A stretch of DNA of 64,000 bases from Streptomyces spiramyceticus (GTDB lineage Bacteria > Actinomycetota > Actinomycetes > Streptomycetales > Streptomycetaceae): contig NZ_JARBAX010000001.1 of NCBI RefSeq assembly GCF_028807635.1, positions 4,513,501 through 4,577,500 on the forward strand, written 5' to 3'. Shown here in pieces: positions 49,056-59,704 of this stretch. The position numbers and the translations under genes are program-made. The notes under the pieces are model-generated. The model had not been told where the DNA came from. It saw nothing but the letters and a program-made list of their open reading frames with translations, and searched no databases. Every line of letters begins with the position of its first letter. The stretch's first letter is position 1.

Positions 49056-52000
49056 CTACGCCTCGAAGACCTCGTTGAGCAGCTGCTGCTGCTCGGCCTG
49101 GTGGCGCTTCGCCGAGCCGACCGCCGGGGACGAGCCGTGCGGGCGCGAGATGCGCCGCAGGCGCTCGCCGTGCGGGATGTCGGCGCCGACCGCCAGGTCG
49201 AGGTGGTCGATCAGGTTGAGCGCGATGAACGGCCACGCACCCTGGTTCGCCGGCTCCTCCTGCGCCCACAGGTACTTCTCGGCGTTCGGGTACTTGGCGA
49301 TCTCCTCCTGGAGCTCCGTGCCCGGCAGCGGGTACAGGCGCTCAAGGCGGATGATCGCGGTGTCCGTGGTGCCGCGCTTCTGACGCTCGGCCTCCAGGTC
49401 GTAGTAGACCTTGCCGGTGCAGAAGACGACCTTGCGGACGGCGGCCGCCTCGACGGCCGAGTCGCCGATCACCGGGCGGAAGCCGCCGTTGGTGAACTCT
49501 TCCGCCTTCGACGCCGCGGCCTTCAGACGCAGCATCGACTTCGGGGTGAAGACGATGAGCGGCTTGTGGTGCGGGTTGTGGACCTGCCAGCGCAGCAGGT
49601 GGAAGTAGTTCGACGGCAGCGTCGGCATGGCGACCGTCATGTTGTTCTGCGCGCACATCTGGAGGAAGCGCTCCGGGCGGGCGGACGAGTGGTCCGGGCC
49701 CTGGCCCTCGTAACCGTGCGGCAGGAGCAGGGTCACACCCGAGGTCTGGCCCCACTTCTGCTCGGCCGAGGAGATGAACTCGTCGACGACGGTCTGCGCG
49801 CCGTTGACGAAGTCACCGAACTGGGCCTCCCACATGACCAGCGACTCCGGGCGGGCCAGCGAGTAGCCGTACTCGAAGCCCATCGCCGCGTACTCGCTGA
49901 GCAGCGAGTCGTAGACGTTGTAGCGGGCCTGGTCGTCGCCGAGGTACTGGAGCGGGGTGTAGTCCTCGCCGGTCACCTGGTCGACGAGCACCGCGTGGCG
50001 CTGGCCGAAGGTGCCGCGGCGGGTGTCCTGGCCGGACAGCCGGACCGGGACGCCCTCCATCAGCAGCGAGCCGATGGCGAGGGTCTCGCCCATGCCCCAG
50101 TCGATCGTGCCGTTCTCCACGGAGGCCGCGCGGCGCTGCATCTGCGGCAGCAGGCGCGGGTGGACGGTGATCCGCTCCGGGATGCTGACCTGCGACTCGG
50201 CGATCCGCTTCACGACCTCCTGGGAGACCGCGGTGGTGACCTGCACCGGGAACTCGGCCTGCGGGCCCGTGACCGGCGGCGCGGCCGGGTGCGAGGTGGC
50301 CTCGCGGACCTCGGTGAAGACCTTCTCCAGCTGGCCCTGGAAGTCCTGGAGCGCCTGCTCCGCCTCTTCCAGCGTGATGTCGCCGCGACCGATGAGGGAC
50401 TCGGTGTAGAGCTTGCGCACCGAGCGCTTCTTGTCGATCAGCGTGTACATCTGCGGGTTGGTGAACTCCGGGTTGTCGCCCTCGTTGTGACCGCGGCGGC
50501 GGTAGCAGATGAGGTCGATCACGACGTCCTTGTTGAACGCCTGGCGGAACTCGAAGGCGAGCCGCGCGACGCGGACCACGGCCTCCGGGTCGTCGCCGTT
50601 CACGTGGAAGATCGGCGCCTCGATCATGCGGGCCACGTCCGTGGCGTACATGGAGGAACGCGATGCCTCCGGGGCGGCGGTGAAGCCGACCTGGTTGTTG
50701 ATGACGACGTGGACGGTGCCGCCGGTGCGGTAGCCGCGCAGCTGCGACATGTTCAGCGTCTCGGCGACGACACCCTGGCCGGCGAAGGCCGCGTCACCGT
50801 GCAGGGCGATGGGCAGGACTGTGAAGTCCGTACCGCCCTTGTTGATGACGTCCTGCTTGGCGCGGGTGACACCCTCGACGACCGGGTCGACCGCCTCCAG
50901 GTGGGAGGGGTTGGCGACCAGCGAGACCTTGATCTGCTCGCCGTCGAGACCGGTGAAGGTGCCCTCGGCGCCCAGGTGGTACTTGACGTCGCCGGAGCCG
51001 TGCATCGACCGGGGGTCGAGGTTGCCCTCGAACTCGCGGAAGATCTGGGCGTACGACTTGCCGACGATGTTCGCCAGGACGTTCAGGCGGCCGCGGTGGG
51101 CCATGCCGATGACGACCTCGTCGAGGCGCGACTCGGCCGCGGAGTCGATGACCGCGTCGAGCAGCGGGATGACGGACTCGCCGCCCTCCAGCGAGAAGCG
51201 CTTCTGGCCGACGTACTTCGTCTGCAGGAAGGTCTCGAAGGCTTCGGCCGAGTTCAGCCGGCGCAGGATGCGCAGCTGCTCCTCGCGCTCCGGCTTGGAG
51301 CTCTGGCGCTCGACACGGTCCTGGATCCACTTGCGCTGCTTGGGGTCCTGGATGTGCATGAACTCGATGCCGGTGGTGCGGCAGTACGAGTCGCGCAGCA
51401 CGCCGAGGATGTCGCGCAGCTTCATCATCGACTTGCCGCCGAAGCCGCCGACCGCGAACTCGCGCTCCAGGTCCCACAGCGTGAGCCCGTGCTCGTTGAT
51501 GTCGAGGTCGGGGTGCTTGCGCTGGCGGTACTCCAGCGGGTCGGTGTCGGCCATGACGTGGCCGCGGACCCGGTAGGAGTGAATCAGCTCGAAGACGCGC
51601 GCGGCCTTGGTGACGTCGTCGTCGTGCGAGACGTCGATGTCCTTGAGCCAGCGGACCGGCTCGTACGGGATGCGCAGGGCCTCGAAGACCTGGTCGTAGA
51701 AGTCGCTCTCGCCGAGCAGCATGTTGGCGAGGATCCGCAGGAACTCGCCGGAGGCGGCGCCCTGGATGACCCGGTGGTCGTACGTCGAGGTCAGGGTCAT
51801 GACCTTGGAGATGCCCAGCTTGTTCAGGGTGTCCTGCGACGTGCCCTGGAACTCGGCCGGGTAGTCCATCGCGCCGACGCCCATGATGAGGCCCTGTCCG
51901 GGCATCAGGCGGGGCACGGAGTGGACGGTGCCGATGCCGCCGGGGTTGGTCAGCGACGCGGTGACTCCGGTGAAGTCGTCCATCGTCAGCTTGTTCGCGC

Positions 52001-52901
52001 GGGCGCGGCGGACGATGTCCTCGTACGCCTGCCAGAACTCGAAGAAGTTGAGCGTCTCGGCCTTCTTGATGGCCGCGACGACGAGCTGGCGGTCGCCGTT
52101 GGGCTTCACGAGGTCGATGGCCAGGCCCAGGTTCACGTGCGGGGGCTTGACCAGGGTCGGCTTGCCGTCCTTCTCCGAGAAGGAGTAGTTCATCGACGGC
52201 ATGGCCTTGAGGGCCTGCACCATCGCGAACCCGATGAGGTGCGTGAAGGAGACCTTCCCGCCGCGGGCGCGCTTGAGGTGGTTGTTGATGACGATGCGGT
52301 TGTCGAACAGCAGCTTCACCGGGACGGCGCGCACGGACGTGGCCGTGGGGAGTTCCAGGGAGGCGTTCATGTTCTTGGCGACCGCGGCGGACGGGCCGCG
52401 CAGCGTCACGAACTCGGGGCCGGCAGGGGCCTCGGCGGGCTCGGCCTTGGGCTCCGCCTTCGCCGTCGCGCCGGCCTGCTGTGCGGCGGCCGGTGCGGGG
52501 GCGGGGGCGGGCTTGGCGGCGGGAGCGGCCGGGGGTGCGGCCGGTGCGGCCTTGGCGGGGGCCGGAGCCGGTGCCTGCGCTGCGGCCGGAGCCGGAGCCG
52601 GAGCCGGGGCGGCGGGCGCGGCAGGTGCCGGTGCGGCAGGGGTCGGTGCGACCTGGGGTGCGGCGGTGGTGGCCCCGGTGGTGTCCGGGGCGGCGGTCTT
52701 CTCCGCCGCGGGCGTGGTACCGGGCTTGTAGTCGGCGAAGAAGTCCCACCAGGCGCGGTCGACCGAATTCGGGTCCTGGAGGTACTGCTGGTAGATCTCG
52801 TCGACGAGCCACTCATTGGGACCGAAGGCAGCGGCAGGATTCTTTCCCTGCCCGTCTTGGTCGGTCGAGATGCTCGAGCTACTGGGGGACTGAGACGACA
52901 C
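49056..52901 (-). CDS. odhA: Multifunctional 2-oxoglutarate decarboxylase/dehydrogenase (fused E2 acyltransferase-E1)
   Basis: This 1281-residue TCA-cycle enzyme is of the actinobacterial OdhA/Kgd type. The N-terminal helix ([27 protein letters not shown]) is followed by a long Ala/Pro linker (~60-160) and an E2-type acyltransferase domain with [11 protein letters not shown] (active-site His ~375). The thiamine-diphosphate E1 follows ([47 protein letters not shown]). No lipoyl domain is present, as usual for this family, which works with a separate E2. The GTG start at 52901 has GAGGGCGG upstream. In actinobacteria activity is controlled by the FHA protein OdhI/GarA. Confidence 0.95.
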   Translation of the reverse strand: MSSQSPSSSSISTDQDGQGKNPAAAFGPNEWLVDEIYQQYLQDPNSVDRAWWDFFADYKPGTTPAAEKTAAPDTTGATTAAPQVAPTPAAPAPAAPAAPAPAPAPAAAQAPAPAPAKAAPAAPPAAPAAKPAPAPAPAAAQQAGATAKAEPKAEPAEAPAGPEFVTLRGPSAAVAKNMNASLELPTATSVRAVPVKLLFDNRIVINNHLKRARGGKVSFTHLIGFAMVQALKAMPSMNYSFSEKDGKPTLVKPPHVNLGLAIDLVKPNGDRQLVVAAIKKAETLNFFEFWQAYEDIVRRARANKLTMDDFTGVTASLTNPGGIGTVHSVPRLMPGQGLIMGVGAMDYPAEFQGTSQDTLNKLGISKVMTLTSTYDHRVIQGAASGEFLRILANMLLGESDFYDQVFEALRIPYEPVRWLKDIDVSHDDDVTKAARVFELIHSYRVRGHVMADTDPLEYRQRKHPDLDINEHGLTLWDLEREFAVGGFGGKSMMKLRDILGVLRDSYCRTTGIEFMHIQDPKQRKWIQDRVERQSSKPEREEQLRILRRLNSAEAFETFLQTKYVGQKRFSLEGGESVIPLLDAVIDSAAESRLDEVVIGMAHRGRLNVLANIVGKSYAQIFREFEGNLDPRSMHGSGDVKYHLGAEGTFTGLDGEQIKVSLVANPSHLEAVDPVVEGVTRAKQDVINKGGTDFTVLPIALHGDAAFAGQGVVAETLNMSQLRGYRTGGTVHVVINNQVGFTAAPEASRSSMYATDVARMIEAPIFHVNGDDPEAVVRVARLAFEFRQAFNKDVVIDLICYRRRGHNEGDNPEFTNPQMYTLIDKKRSVRKLYTESLIGRGDITLEEAEQALQDFQGQLEKVFTEVREATSHPAAPPVTGPQAEFPVQVTTAVSQEVVKRIAESQVSIPERITVHPRLLPQMQRRAASVENGTIDWGMGETLAIGSLLMEGVPVRLSGQDTRRGTFGQRHAVLVDQVTGEDYTPLQYLGDDQARYNVYDSLLSEYAAMGFEYGYSLARPESLVMWEAQFGDFVNGAQTVVDEFISSAEQKWGQTSGVTLLLPHGYEGQGPDHSSARPERFLQMCAQNNMTVAMPTLPSNYFHLLRWQVHNPHHKPLIVFTPKSMLRLKAAASKAEEFTNGGFRPVIGDSAVEAAAVRKVVFCTGKVYYDLEAERQKRGTTDTAIIRLERLYPLPGTELQEEIAKYPNAEKYLWAQEEPANQGAWPFIALNLIDHLDLAVGADIPHGERLRRISRPHGSSPAVGSAKRHQAEQQQLLNEVFEA

Positions 52902-53160
52902 GGCGTTAACCGCCCTCTTCCGCTTCGCAAGGTGATGGACAGCGGAAATAAAGGCTACGCCTCCCCGGCCGAGAGGTGCAGGCCGGGCGGGCCATCCGTC
53001 GCGTAAGTCACACCGGAGTGCTGGTTTCGGCGCAGGAAATGGCGGGAAACATGCGTGGTTCCGCTGTGGCCCGGGCAGGCCGGACCGTGGACACGGCCCC
53101 GCCGGACCGTACCTCCCATGGAGCACACGCAGAACGTGTGGCTCCGGTTCGAACCCTACG

Positions 53161-54237
53161 TCAACTGGACGGTCGCACGATTCCCGGAAGAGTGACCTGG
53201 ATCCTGCAACCACGAGAAGATTCGGCCACCCCGATGCGTCCGCCGTGCAGATCCACCGCCCAGCGCGCGATCGCCAGGCCCAGGCCCGTGCCGCCGTCGC
53301 TGCCGGGACCGTGCGGGGACGGCAGTGTGCCGCGGTTGAAACGCTCGAACACCCGGTGCCACTCGGACTCGGGGATGCCGGGCCCCTCGTCCAGTACTTC
53401 CAGGTCCAGGCTCTCCGGCTGCGGCCCGCGCCGGGCGCGCACGGTGACGCGGCCGTGCGGGGGGCTGTGCTTGACCGCGTTGTCGAGGAGATTCGCCACA
53501 ACCTGATGCAGCCGCTCGATGTCCGCGTGCGCGGTCAGCTCGGGCGGCGAGACGTCCAGGTGCAGATGCACGTCCGTACGCGTATGACTGCCCGAACCGG
53601 AGGCGAGACCGCGCTGCGAGGCGAGGACGTTCGCCTCCTTCAGTACGCCCGAGAGGTACGGCCAGACCTCGAAGCGGTGCGCCTTCAGCGGTACGACGCC
53701 GTTGTCGAGCCGTGACAGGTCCAGCAGCGTCTCGACGAGCCTGCCGAGGCGCTCGGTCTGTTTCAGCGCCGTACGCATCGTCTCGGGGTCGGCGGCCGAG
53801 ACCCCGTCCACGACGTTCTCCAGCACGGCTCTCAGCCCCGCGATCGGGGTTCTCAGCTCGTGCGAGACATTGGCGACCAGTTCCTTGCGGTGCCGGTCCA
53901 CGGACTCCAGGTCGTCGGCCATGCGGTTGATCGTGGCCGCCAGGTCGCCCAGCTCGTCCCTGCGGCCCGCGCCGCGCACCCGCCGGGTGTAGTCGCCGTG
54001 CGCGATGGACTTGGCCACGGTCGTCATCTCGTCCAGCGGCGAGGTCAGGCTGTGCGCCACGAACTGGGTGATCAGCATCGAGGCGATCACCGAGAAGACG
54101 GTGATGAAGCGCAGCTCGGTCTTGGTGCGCAGGGCCACCAGGATCAGGCCGGTGGTGATGAAGACCGAGACGACGACGAGGGTGCCGAGCTTGGTCTTGA
54201 TCGAGAAGGGACGCAGCCCGTTCCCCGGACGGCTCAT
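53161..54237 (-). CDS. Sensor histidine kinase
   Basis: This 358-residue membrane kinase has two close N-terminal spans ([19 protein letters not shown] and [21 protein letters not shown]) with almost no external loop. The HAMP domain follows ([23 protein letters not shown]). The H-box is [22 protein letters not shown], the N-box [14 protein letters not shown], then DEGPGIPES (G1) and [12 protein letters not shown] (G2). The lack of an extracytoplasmic domain suggests a membrane or cytoplasmic signal. Its ATG overlaps the response regulator stop (ATGA). Neighbouring odhA and lon are not obviously its targets. Confidence 0.92.
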   Translation of the reverse strand: MSRPGNGLRPFSIKTKLGTLVVVSVFITTGLILVALRTKTELRFITVFSVIASMLITQFVAHSLTSPLDEMTTVAKSIAHGDYTRRVRGAGRRDELGDLAATINRMADDLESVDRHRKELVANVSHELRTPIAGLRAVLENVVDGVSAADPETMRTALKQTERLGRLVETLLDLSRLDNGVVPLKAHRFEVWPYLSGVLKEANVLASQRGLASGSGSHTRTDVHLHLDVSPPELTAHADIERLHQVVANLLDNAVKHSPPHGRVTVRARRGPQPESLDLEVLDEGPGIPESEWHRVFERFNRGTLPSPHGPGSDGGTGLGLAIARWAVDLHGGRIGVAESSRGCRIQVTLPGIVRPSS

Positions 54238-54971
54238 GCCGGTGGAGTCTCCAGTGCGTACCCCACGCCGTGCACCGTGCGGATACGTTCCGCTCCGATC
54301 TTCCGGCGCAGGGCCTTGATGTGGCTGTCGACCGTCCGGGTGCCCGACGCGTCCGCCCAGTCCCACACCTCGGCGAGCAGCTGCTCGCGCGAGAGCACGG
54401 CGCGCGGCGTGTTCGCCAGGCACACCAGCAGGTCGAACTCGGTGGGCGTCAGGTGCACGTCCTCGCCGCGCACCCGCACCCGTCGCTGTGCGTGGTCGAT
54501 CTCCAGCTCGCCGAGGCGCAGGATGCCGCTGCGCGGCGTCGAGGCGGCGAGCGTCGCCCGCTCCACCCGGCGCAGCAGGACATGGACCCGGGCCGCGAGC
54601 TCGCGCATGGAGAACGGCTTGGTCATGTAGTCGTCGGCGCCGACGCCGAGACCGACCAGCATGTCGGTCTCGTCGTCGCGGGCCGTCAGCATCAGAACGG
54701 GAACGGGACGCTGCGCCTGCACACGGCGGCAGACCTCAAGGCCGTCGAAGCCGGGCAGCATGATGTCGAGAACCATGAGATCGGGCTGCCACGCCTCGGC
54801 AGCGTCCACCGCCGCCGGGCCGTCCACGGCCGTCTGCACCTGAAAGCCCTCGGCGCGCAGTCGCGCTGCAATGGCGTCGACGATGGTCGCGTCGTCCTCG
54901 ACGACCAGCACCCGGCGCTGCGCGCCCGGAGTGGCCGCGAGGCCGTTGTGGCTGGTGTGTGTCTGCTCCAT
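54234..54971 (-). CDS. OmpR-family response regulator
   Basis: This 245-residue regulator has a receiver domain (VLVVEDDATIVDAIAARL; phosphoacceptor D69 in LMVLDIMLPGFDG; Thr and Lys switch residues in LMLTARDD and YMTKPFSMRELAARV). A C-terminal winged helix follows (ILRLGELEIDHAQRRVRVRGEDVHLTPTEFDLLVCLANTPRAVLSREQLLAEVW...RTVDSHIKALRRKI). It starts at ATG 54971 and is coupled to the downstream kinase by a 4-bp overlap. Target genes unknown. Confidence 0.93.
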   Translation of the reverse strand: MEQTHTSHNGLAATPGAQRRVLVVEDDATIVDAIAARLRAEGFQVQTAVDGPAAVDAAEAWQPDLMVLDIMLPGFDGLEVCRRVQAQRPVPVLMLTARDDETDMLVGLGVGADDYMTKPFSMRELAARVHVLLRRVERATLAASTPRSGILRLGELEIDHAQRRVRVRGEDVHLTPTEFDLLVCLANTPRAVLSREQLLAEVWDWADASGTRTVDSHIKALRRKIGAERIRTVHGVGYALETPPA

Positions 54972-55045
54972 TGCCCCGCCCCTGGGAGTTCTCTGCTAGT
55001 TCCCACGTGTAGGGCAGCAGCGTAGAGGCAGTGAAGGTGTCCCGG

Positions 55046-55792
55046 CTACGCAGGGCGATTCGCGAGATGAACCACGTCAGGAACGCCCCGGGCAACTTGG
55101 ATCTCTTCCGTCCTTACCAAGTTGAATCCGGCATTCCGCAACGCATCCTCGAAGCCGGCGGACGGCTGGGCCGACCAGACGGCGAGGACTCCGCCCGGTC
55201 TCAGCCGCCTCATGCAGGCCGCAAGCCCTTGCGGGGAGTAGAGAGTGGCGTTGTCGTCGGTCACGGTCCAGTCCGGTCCGTTGTCGATGTCGAGGCAGAG
55301 CGCGTCGTACGCATCCTGGTACGGACCAAGTCCCCCGATTCGGTTTTCCCGGACGTAATCCACGAGATCGGTGTGAATGATCTCGCATCGTGGATCGGCG
55401 AGCGCATCGCCGGAGATCCGCGACAGCGGCCCCTCGCGATGCCAGTCGATGACGGCCCGCTCACGCTCGACGACCGAGATCCGCCCCCAGCGCGGCTGCG
55501 CGGCTGCGCGGGCCAGCGAGAAGCCGACGCCGAGGCCGCCGATGAGAAGGGCGGGGGAGTGGCAGTCCGCGGGAAGTGCCTCCAGGGCAGCATCGATGAG
55601 GAGGCGCTCGGAGCGGCCGTCGGATGTATCCATCAGGAAGCAGCCGTTGGCGATGATCTCGAAGTGCGCACCGCGCTCACGCAGGACGACTTCGCCGTAC
55701 GGGCCTTGGCGCCGGTCGACGGTGACTGCGGTGGGGGCGGTGTCGGCGATGTGGGCGGCGTGCGCGGCGGTGGATACGTAGGGGGCCTGCAT
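55046..55792 (-). CDS. Spermidine-synthase-like SAM-binding protein
   Basis: This 248-residue protein has the spermidine synthase-like fold: ALLIGGLGVGFSLARAA (SAM-loop equivalent), ISVVERERAVIDWHRE (acidic residue after strand 2) and YDALCLDIDNGPDWTVTDDNATLYSPQGL. The usual polyamine-site Asp/Tyr set is not complete, so polyamine synthesis is not assured. The N-terminal beta strands (YGEVVLRERGAHFEIIANGCFLMDTSDG) fit the family. The ATG at 55792 has GGGAGG upstream. It is transcribed towards the two-component genes but ends 75 bp before them. Confidence 0.78.
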   Translation of the reverse strand: MQAPYVSTAAHAAHIADTAPTAVTVDRRQGPYGEVVLRERGAHFEIIANGCFLMDTSDGRSERLLIDAALEALPADCHSPALLIGGLGVGFSLARAAAQPRWGRISVVERERAVIDWHREGPLSRISGDALADPRCEIIHTDLVDYVRENRIGGLGPYQDAYDALCLDIDNGPDWTVTDDNATLYSPQGLAACMRRLRPGGVLAVWSAQPSAGFEDALRNAGFNLVRTEEIQVARGVPDVVHLANRPA

Positions 55793-55957
55793 GGGGCGGG
55801 AACCTCCCGGGCGGTTCGTGACGCATCGTGACTGCGTCGGTCGTCCCCGCCATTTTTGCGGGGCTGGGCGCCCGGCGACAAAGTCTTTGCCGAGGCCGGG
55901 GCATGAAGGCTGCGTTGTGACGCGCGCCATAGCCCGGGGCGGAGATGATCGCGGAGG

Positions 55958-56287
55958 GTGGGCGTTGTCCGTAAGGAACACCGGTGCGAAGTCGGCCGAA
56001 GGGGCCTGACGACCGACGACGGGCTGTCGCACGGCCGCTTCCAGCAGTGGCTCGACAGCCGCTACGCCCCGCGATCCGGCCGCCCCGCCGGGGTCGCGGT
56101 CACGGCGACCGGCACCTGGCACACCGGCTCGCCGACCGACCACCGCGGCTCGGTCACCATGCGCACCCGGGTGGCCATGGGTGACGTCACGCACACGTAC
56201 GAGCTCGACGAGACGAACCTCGGCCCGGTGCTCGACGGCGCGGCCGAGTTCATCGCCTGGTCGGTACTCCGCGCGCTTCACAGGTGA
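55958..56287 (+). CDS. Hypothetical protein, start uncertain
   Basis: The frame encodes up to 109 residues, including LSHGRFQQWLDSRYAPRSGR, then TATGTWHTGSP and VTHTYELDETNLGPVLDGAAEFIAWSVLRALHR. The C-terminal half has the residue choice of a real protein; the first ~20 codons are doubtful. No family is recognised. Its end overlaps the convergent GNAT gene by 38 bp. A start around TTG/CTG near 56000 is possible. Confidence 0.45.
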   Translation: MGVVRKEHRCEVGRRGLTTDDGLSHGRFQQWLDSRYAPRSGRPAGVAVTATGTWHTGSPTDHRGSVTMRTRVAMGDVTHTYELDETNLGPVLDGAAEFIAWSVLRALHR

Positions 56288-56945
56288 CGCCGACCAGCGG
56301 GGCGTACACCTCCCAGCCCAGCGACGCGTAGAGCCCCCGCCCGTCGGTCGTCGCGCCCAGCACCCCCACGGTCGAGCCCTGTTCGTACGCCGCGTTCTGG
56401 AGCGTACGCATCACCAGGCGGCCGAGGCCCTTGCGGCGGTGCGCGGGGTCCGTCTCGACCTGGTCGATCACTGCCGTCCGGCCGGTCGGGGCGACCTGGC
56501 CGCGTGCGGCGAATCCGCCGTCGGGGGCGAGGACGAGGAGGCGGGTTACGCCCCCGCGCTTCCATGACTTGAGGGTGTACCCGTCGGCGAGGCCGGTCTG
56601 TGCGGTGGCGGTGGCGGCAGCGGTACGGGACGGACGCAGGGGCGTCGTCATCAGCCAGCCCGGGCCGTCCGATATCCACTCCGGGCCGAGCCACGGTGCG
56701 ACGGTCTCCGGTTCCAGGAACATCTTGAGTACGACGCCGTGCGCGGCGTACACCTCCGCCAGCTTGCGGACCGTGGCCTCGTCGGCGTGGGTCATGACGT
56801 GCCGGGTGGCGTGGCGGGGGAGGCCGACGTCGAAGGTGAAGCCCCAGGGCTGGGGTACGGGGTCGGCCGCGCCACGCGACACGACCCATCCGTCCACCCA
56901 GGCGCGGATGGCTTCGGCGGTGGAATCGAAGGGTGCCTGGGCCAT
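56250..56945 (-). CDS. GNAT-family acetyltransferase
   Basis: This 231-residue protein has a ~120-residue N-terminal region (PWGFTFDVGLPRHATRHVMTHADEATVRKLAEVY) followed by a GNAT domain. The acetyl-CoA loop is VIDQVETDPAHRRKGLGRLVMRTLQNAAYEQGS, ending with GRGLYASLGWEVYAPL. Substrate unknown. The ATG at 56945 lies near the AT-rich stretch that separates it from lon, with which it is divergent. Confidence 0.83.
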   Translation of the reverse strand: MAQAPFDSTAEAIRAWVDGWVVSRGAADPVPQPWGFTFDVGLPRHATRHVMTHADEATVRKLAEVYAAHGVVLKMFLEPETVAPWLGPEWISDGPGWLMTTPLRPSRTAAATATAQTGLADGYTLKSWKRGGVTRLLVLAPDGGFAARGQVAPTGRTAVIDQVETDPAHRRKGLGRLVMRTLQNAAYEQGSTVGVLGATTDGRGLYASLGWEVYAPLVGVTCEARGVPTRR

Positions 56946-57062
56946 TCCGTACTCCTCGATCGAGTAATAGATCGTCGGCTATTGAGCCTATTACATCCAA
57001 AGGCTGCCCGGTGATCGCTCAGAGCGAACGCCTCCCCAGGAACATTCGGCGGCTCACAAGCA

Positions 57063-57081
57063 TTGAGCCGGTATAGCTCAA
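57063..57081. promoter_or_regulatory. HAIR-like HspR operator upstream of lon
   Basis: TTGAGC, 7 bases, GCTCAA is a perfect dyad with the spacing of the HspR-associated inverted repeat (CTTGAGT-N7-ACTCAAG). It ends 22 bp before the lon ATG. In Streptomyces lon is reported as HspR-regulated, so heat or misfolded protein should induce it. Confidence 0.7.
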
Positions 57082-57103
57082 CTTGACTGCCGAAGGGGAG
57101 ATC

Positions 57104-59506
57104 ATGGCATCGACGTCCAATCCGCTCACCCTGCCCGTGCTGCCGCTCGATGACGAGGTCGTGCTGCCCGGCATGGTGGTGCCCCTCGACCTTTCCGATA
57201 CGGACGTACGCGCCGCGGTGGAGGCCGCGCAGGCCGCCGCGCGTTCCAGTGGCAACAAGCCGCAGGTGCTCCTCGTTCCCCGCGTGGACGGTACGTACGC
57301 GGCGACCGGCGTCCTCGGAACCGTCGAGCAGGTCGGCCGTCTCTCCGACGGTGACCCCGGCGCCCTGATCCGCGGCCGCAGCCGCGTCCAGATCGGCGCG
57401 GGCACGACAGGGCCCGGCGCCGCGCTCTGGGTCGAGGGCACGAGCGTCGACGAAACGCTGCCCGACCCCCTTCCCGGCTCGGTCACCGAACTCGTCAAGG
57501 AGTACAAGGCACTCGCCACCAGCTGGCTGAAGAAGCGCGGCGCCTGGCAGGTCGTGGACCGCGTACAGCAGATCGACGGCGTCTCCGCTCTCGCCGACAA
57601 CTCGGGCTACTCACCGTTCCTGACCACCGGCCAGAAGGTGGAGCTGCTGGAGACCGCCGACCCGGTGGTCCGGCTGAAGCTCGCCGTGAAGTGGCTGAGT
57701 GAGCACCTCGCGGAACAGGACGTCGCCGAGTCCATCGCCAAGGACGTACAGGAGGGCGTGGACAAGCAGCAGCGCGAGTTCCTGCTGCGCCGCCAGCTCG
57801 ACGCCGTACGCAAGGAACTGCGCGAGATCAACGGCGAGGCCGGCGAGGACGAGTCCGACGACTACCGGACCCGCGTCGAGGCCGCCGACCTGCCCGAGAA
57901 GGTGCGCGAGGCCGCCCTCAAGGAGGTCGACAAGCTGGAGCGCTCCTCCGACCAGTCGCCCGAGGGCTCCTGGATCCGCACCTGGCTCGACACCGTTCTC
58001 GAACTCCCCTGGAACGAGCGCACCGAGGACCAGTACGACATCCGGGGCGCCAAGGAGATCCTGGACGCCGAGCACGCCGGCCTGGACGACGTGAAGGAGC
58101 GCATCACCGAATACCTGGCGGTGCGCAAGCGCCGGGCCGACCGGGGCCTGGGCGTCGTGGGCGGCCGTCGCGGCGGCGCGGTGCTGGCGCTGGTCGGCCC
58201 GCCGGGCGTCGGAAAGACATCCCTCGGCGAATCCGTCGCGCACGCGATGGGCCGCAAGTTCGTACGCGTCGCGCTCGGCGGCGTACGCGACGAGGCGGAG
58301 ATCCGCGGACACCGGCGTACGTACGTGGGCGCCCTGCCCGGCCGGATCGTGCGCGCCATCAAGGAAGCCGGGTCGATGAACCCCGTCGTCCTCCTCGACG
58401 AGATCGACAAGGTCGGCTCCGACTTCCGCGGCGACCCGGCCGCGGCGCTCCTCGAAGTCCTCGACCCCGCCCAGAACCACACCTTCCGCGACCACTACCT
58501 GGAGGTCGAACTCGACCTCTCCGACGTCGTCTTCCTCGCCACAGCCAACGTCCTGGAAGCCATCCCCGAGGCGCTGCTCGACCGCATGGAACTGGTCACG
58601 CTCGACGGCTACACGGAGGACGAGAAGGTCGTCATCGCCCGCGACCACCTGCTCCCGCGCCAGCTGGAGCGCGCGGGCCTGGAGCCCGGCGAAGTCACCC
58701 TCGACGACGACGCGCTGCGCAAGCTGGCGGGCGAGTACACCCGGGAGGCGGGCGTACGAAACCTGGAGCGCTCGGTGGCCCGCCTGCTGCGCAAGGTGGC
58801 GGCCAAGCACGAACTGGGCGACCAGAAGCTCCCGTTCACGATCACGGACGAGGACCTGCGCGCCTTGATCGGCCGCCCCCACCACGTCCCGGAGTCCGCC
58901 CAGGACCCGGCGGAGCGCCGTACGGCGGTCCCCGGCGTGGCCACGGGTCTCGCGGTCACGGGCGCGGGCGGCGACGTCCTGTTCGTCGAGGCGTCCCTCG
59001 CCGACGAGGAGACGGGCGGCGCGGGCCTGACCCTCACGGGCCAGCTCGGCGACGTCATGAAGGAGTCCGCCCAGATCGCGCTCTCCTTCCTGCGCTCGCA
59101 CGGCGCGGAACTGGAACTCCCCGTCGCCGACCTCAAGGACCGGGGCGTACACATCCACTTCCCGGCGGGCGCGGTCCCGAAGGACGGCCCGAGCGCGGGC
59201 ATCACGATGACGACGGCCCTGGCATCGCTCCTGTCCGGCCGACTGGTCCGCACGGACGTGGCGATGACGGGCGAAGTGTCCCTGACCGGACGCGTCCTGC
59301 CGATCGGCGGCCTGAAGCAGAAGCTGCTGGCGGCGCACCGGGCGGGTACGACGACGGTCGTGATCCCGAAGCGGAACGAGGCGGACCTGGACGACGTCCC
59401 GGCCGAGATCCTCGACAAGCTGGAGATCCACCCGGTGACGGACGTACGCCAGGTCCTGGAGATCGCACTGGCCCCGGCGGAGGTGGCAGTGCCGGTGGCG
59501 GCGTAA
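57104..59506 (+). CDS. lon: Lon ATP-dependent serine protease
   Basis: This 800-residue LonA protease degrades misfolded and regulatory proteins. The N-terminal substrate domain (LPVLPLDDEVVLPGMVVPLDL) is followed by a helical region, and an AAA module with Walker A LVGPPGVGKTSL (~364) and Walker B VVLLDEIDKVGSDFRGDP. The protease domain has the Ser in KDGPSAGITM (~692) and the Lys in GGLKQKLLAAHRAG (~735). The ATG at 57104 follows GGGGAG. A HAIR-type operator overlaps the promoter. Confidence 0.96.
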   Translation: MASTSNPLTLPVLPLDDEVVLPGMVVPLDLSDTDVRAAVEAAQAAARSSGNKPQVLLVPRVDGTYAATGVLGTVEQVGRLSDGDPGALIRGRSRVQIGAGTTGPGAALWVEGTSVDETLPDPLPGSVTELVKEYKALATSWLKKRGAWQVVDRVQQIDGVSALADNSGYSPFLTTGQKVELLETADPVVRLKLAVKWLSEHLAEQDVAESIAKDVQEGVDKQQREFLLRRQLDAVRKELREINGEAGEDESDDYRTRVEAADLPEKVREAALKEVDKLERSSDQSPEGSWIRTWLDTVLELPWNERTEDQYDIRGAKEILDAEHAGLDDVKERITEYLAVRKRRADRGLGVVGGRRGGAVLALVGPPGVGKTSLGESVAHAMGRKFVRVALGGVRDEAEIRGHRRTYVGALPGRIVRAIKEAGSMNPVVLLDEIDKVGSDFRGDPAAALLEVLDPAQNHTFRDHYLEVELDLSDVVFLATANVLEAIPEALLDRMELVTLDGYTEDEKVVIARDHLLPRQLERAGLEPGEVTLDDDALRKLAGEYTREAGVRNLERSVARLLRKVAAKHELGDQKLPFTITDEDLRALIGRPHHVPESAQDPAERRTAVPGVATGLAVTGAGGDVLFVEASLADEETGGAGLTLTGQLGDVMKESAQIALSFLRSHGAELELPVADLKDRGVHIHFPAGAVPKDGPSAGITMTTALASLLSGRLVRTDVAMTGEVSLTGRVLPIGGLKQKLLAAHRAGTTTVVIPKRNEADLDDVPAEILDKLEIHPVTDVRQVLEIALAPAEVAVPVAA

Positions 59507-59533
59507 CGCAGGCCGGTCCGGTGACCGGTGGCG

Positions 59534-59572
59534 GCCCCCTTCCCCTCTCGCACGACGGGGAAGGGGGCTTTT
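59534..59572 (+). terminator. Rho-independent terminator after lon
   Basis: GCCCCCTTCCCC (59534-59545) pairs with GGGGAAGGGGGC (59557-59568) and is followed by TTTT. It lies 28 bp after the lon stop. Confidence 0.85.
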
Positions 59573-59704
59573 GCGTGGGAGGGCCCGGTCGTCGGGTGAC
59601 GGGCCCTGTGACACTTCTGTGACGGCAGCGCATTGGGAGCGTTGCCGGAGAGTGGGTAGCGTCGTTCCGGTAATGCTGTTGCGATATGCGGACCGGGAGG
59701 GCAC

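Noticed and set aside
52440..52700. Apparent DNA repeat rich in GCCGGAGCCGGT-type words
   Set aside because: This is the coding sequence of the Ala/Pro linker of OdhA; the repetition follows from amino-acid bias.
49023..53006. Plus-strand frame of 1327 codons opposite odhA
   Set aside because: It is the antisense shadow of a clear OdhA protein, and its composition (Val/Asp/Arg/Leu/Gly) is typical of GC-rich antisense frames.
53125..53165. tRNA-like T-arm word GGTTCGAACC
   Set aside because: The neighbouring bases do not form acceptor, D or anticodon arms in either strand; it is an isolated match next to the histidine kinase stop.
53118..53195. 25-codon frame starting [14 protein letters not shown]
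   Set aside because: No ribosome-binding site, very short, and overlaps the histidine kinase 3' end; not enough to call a gene.
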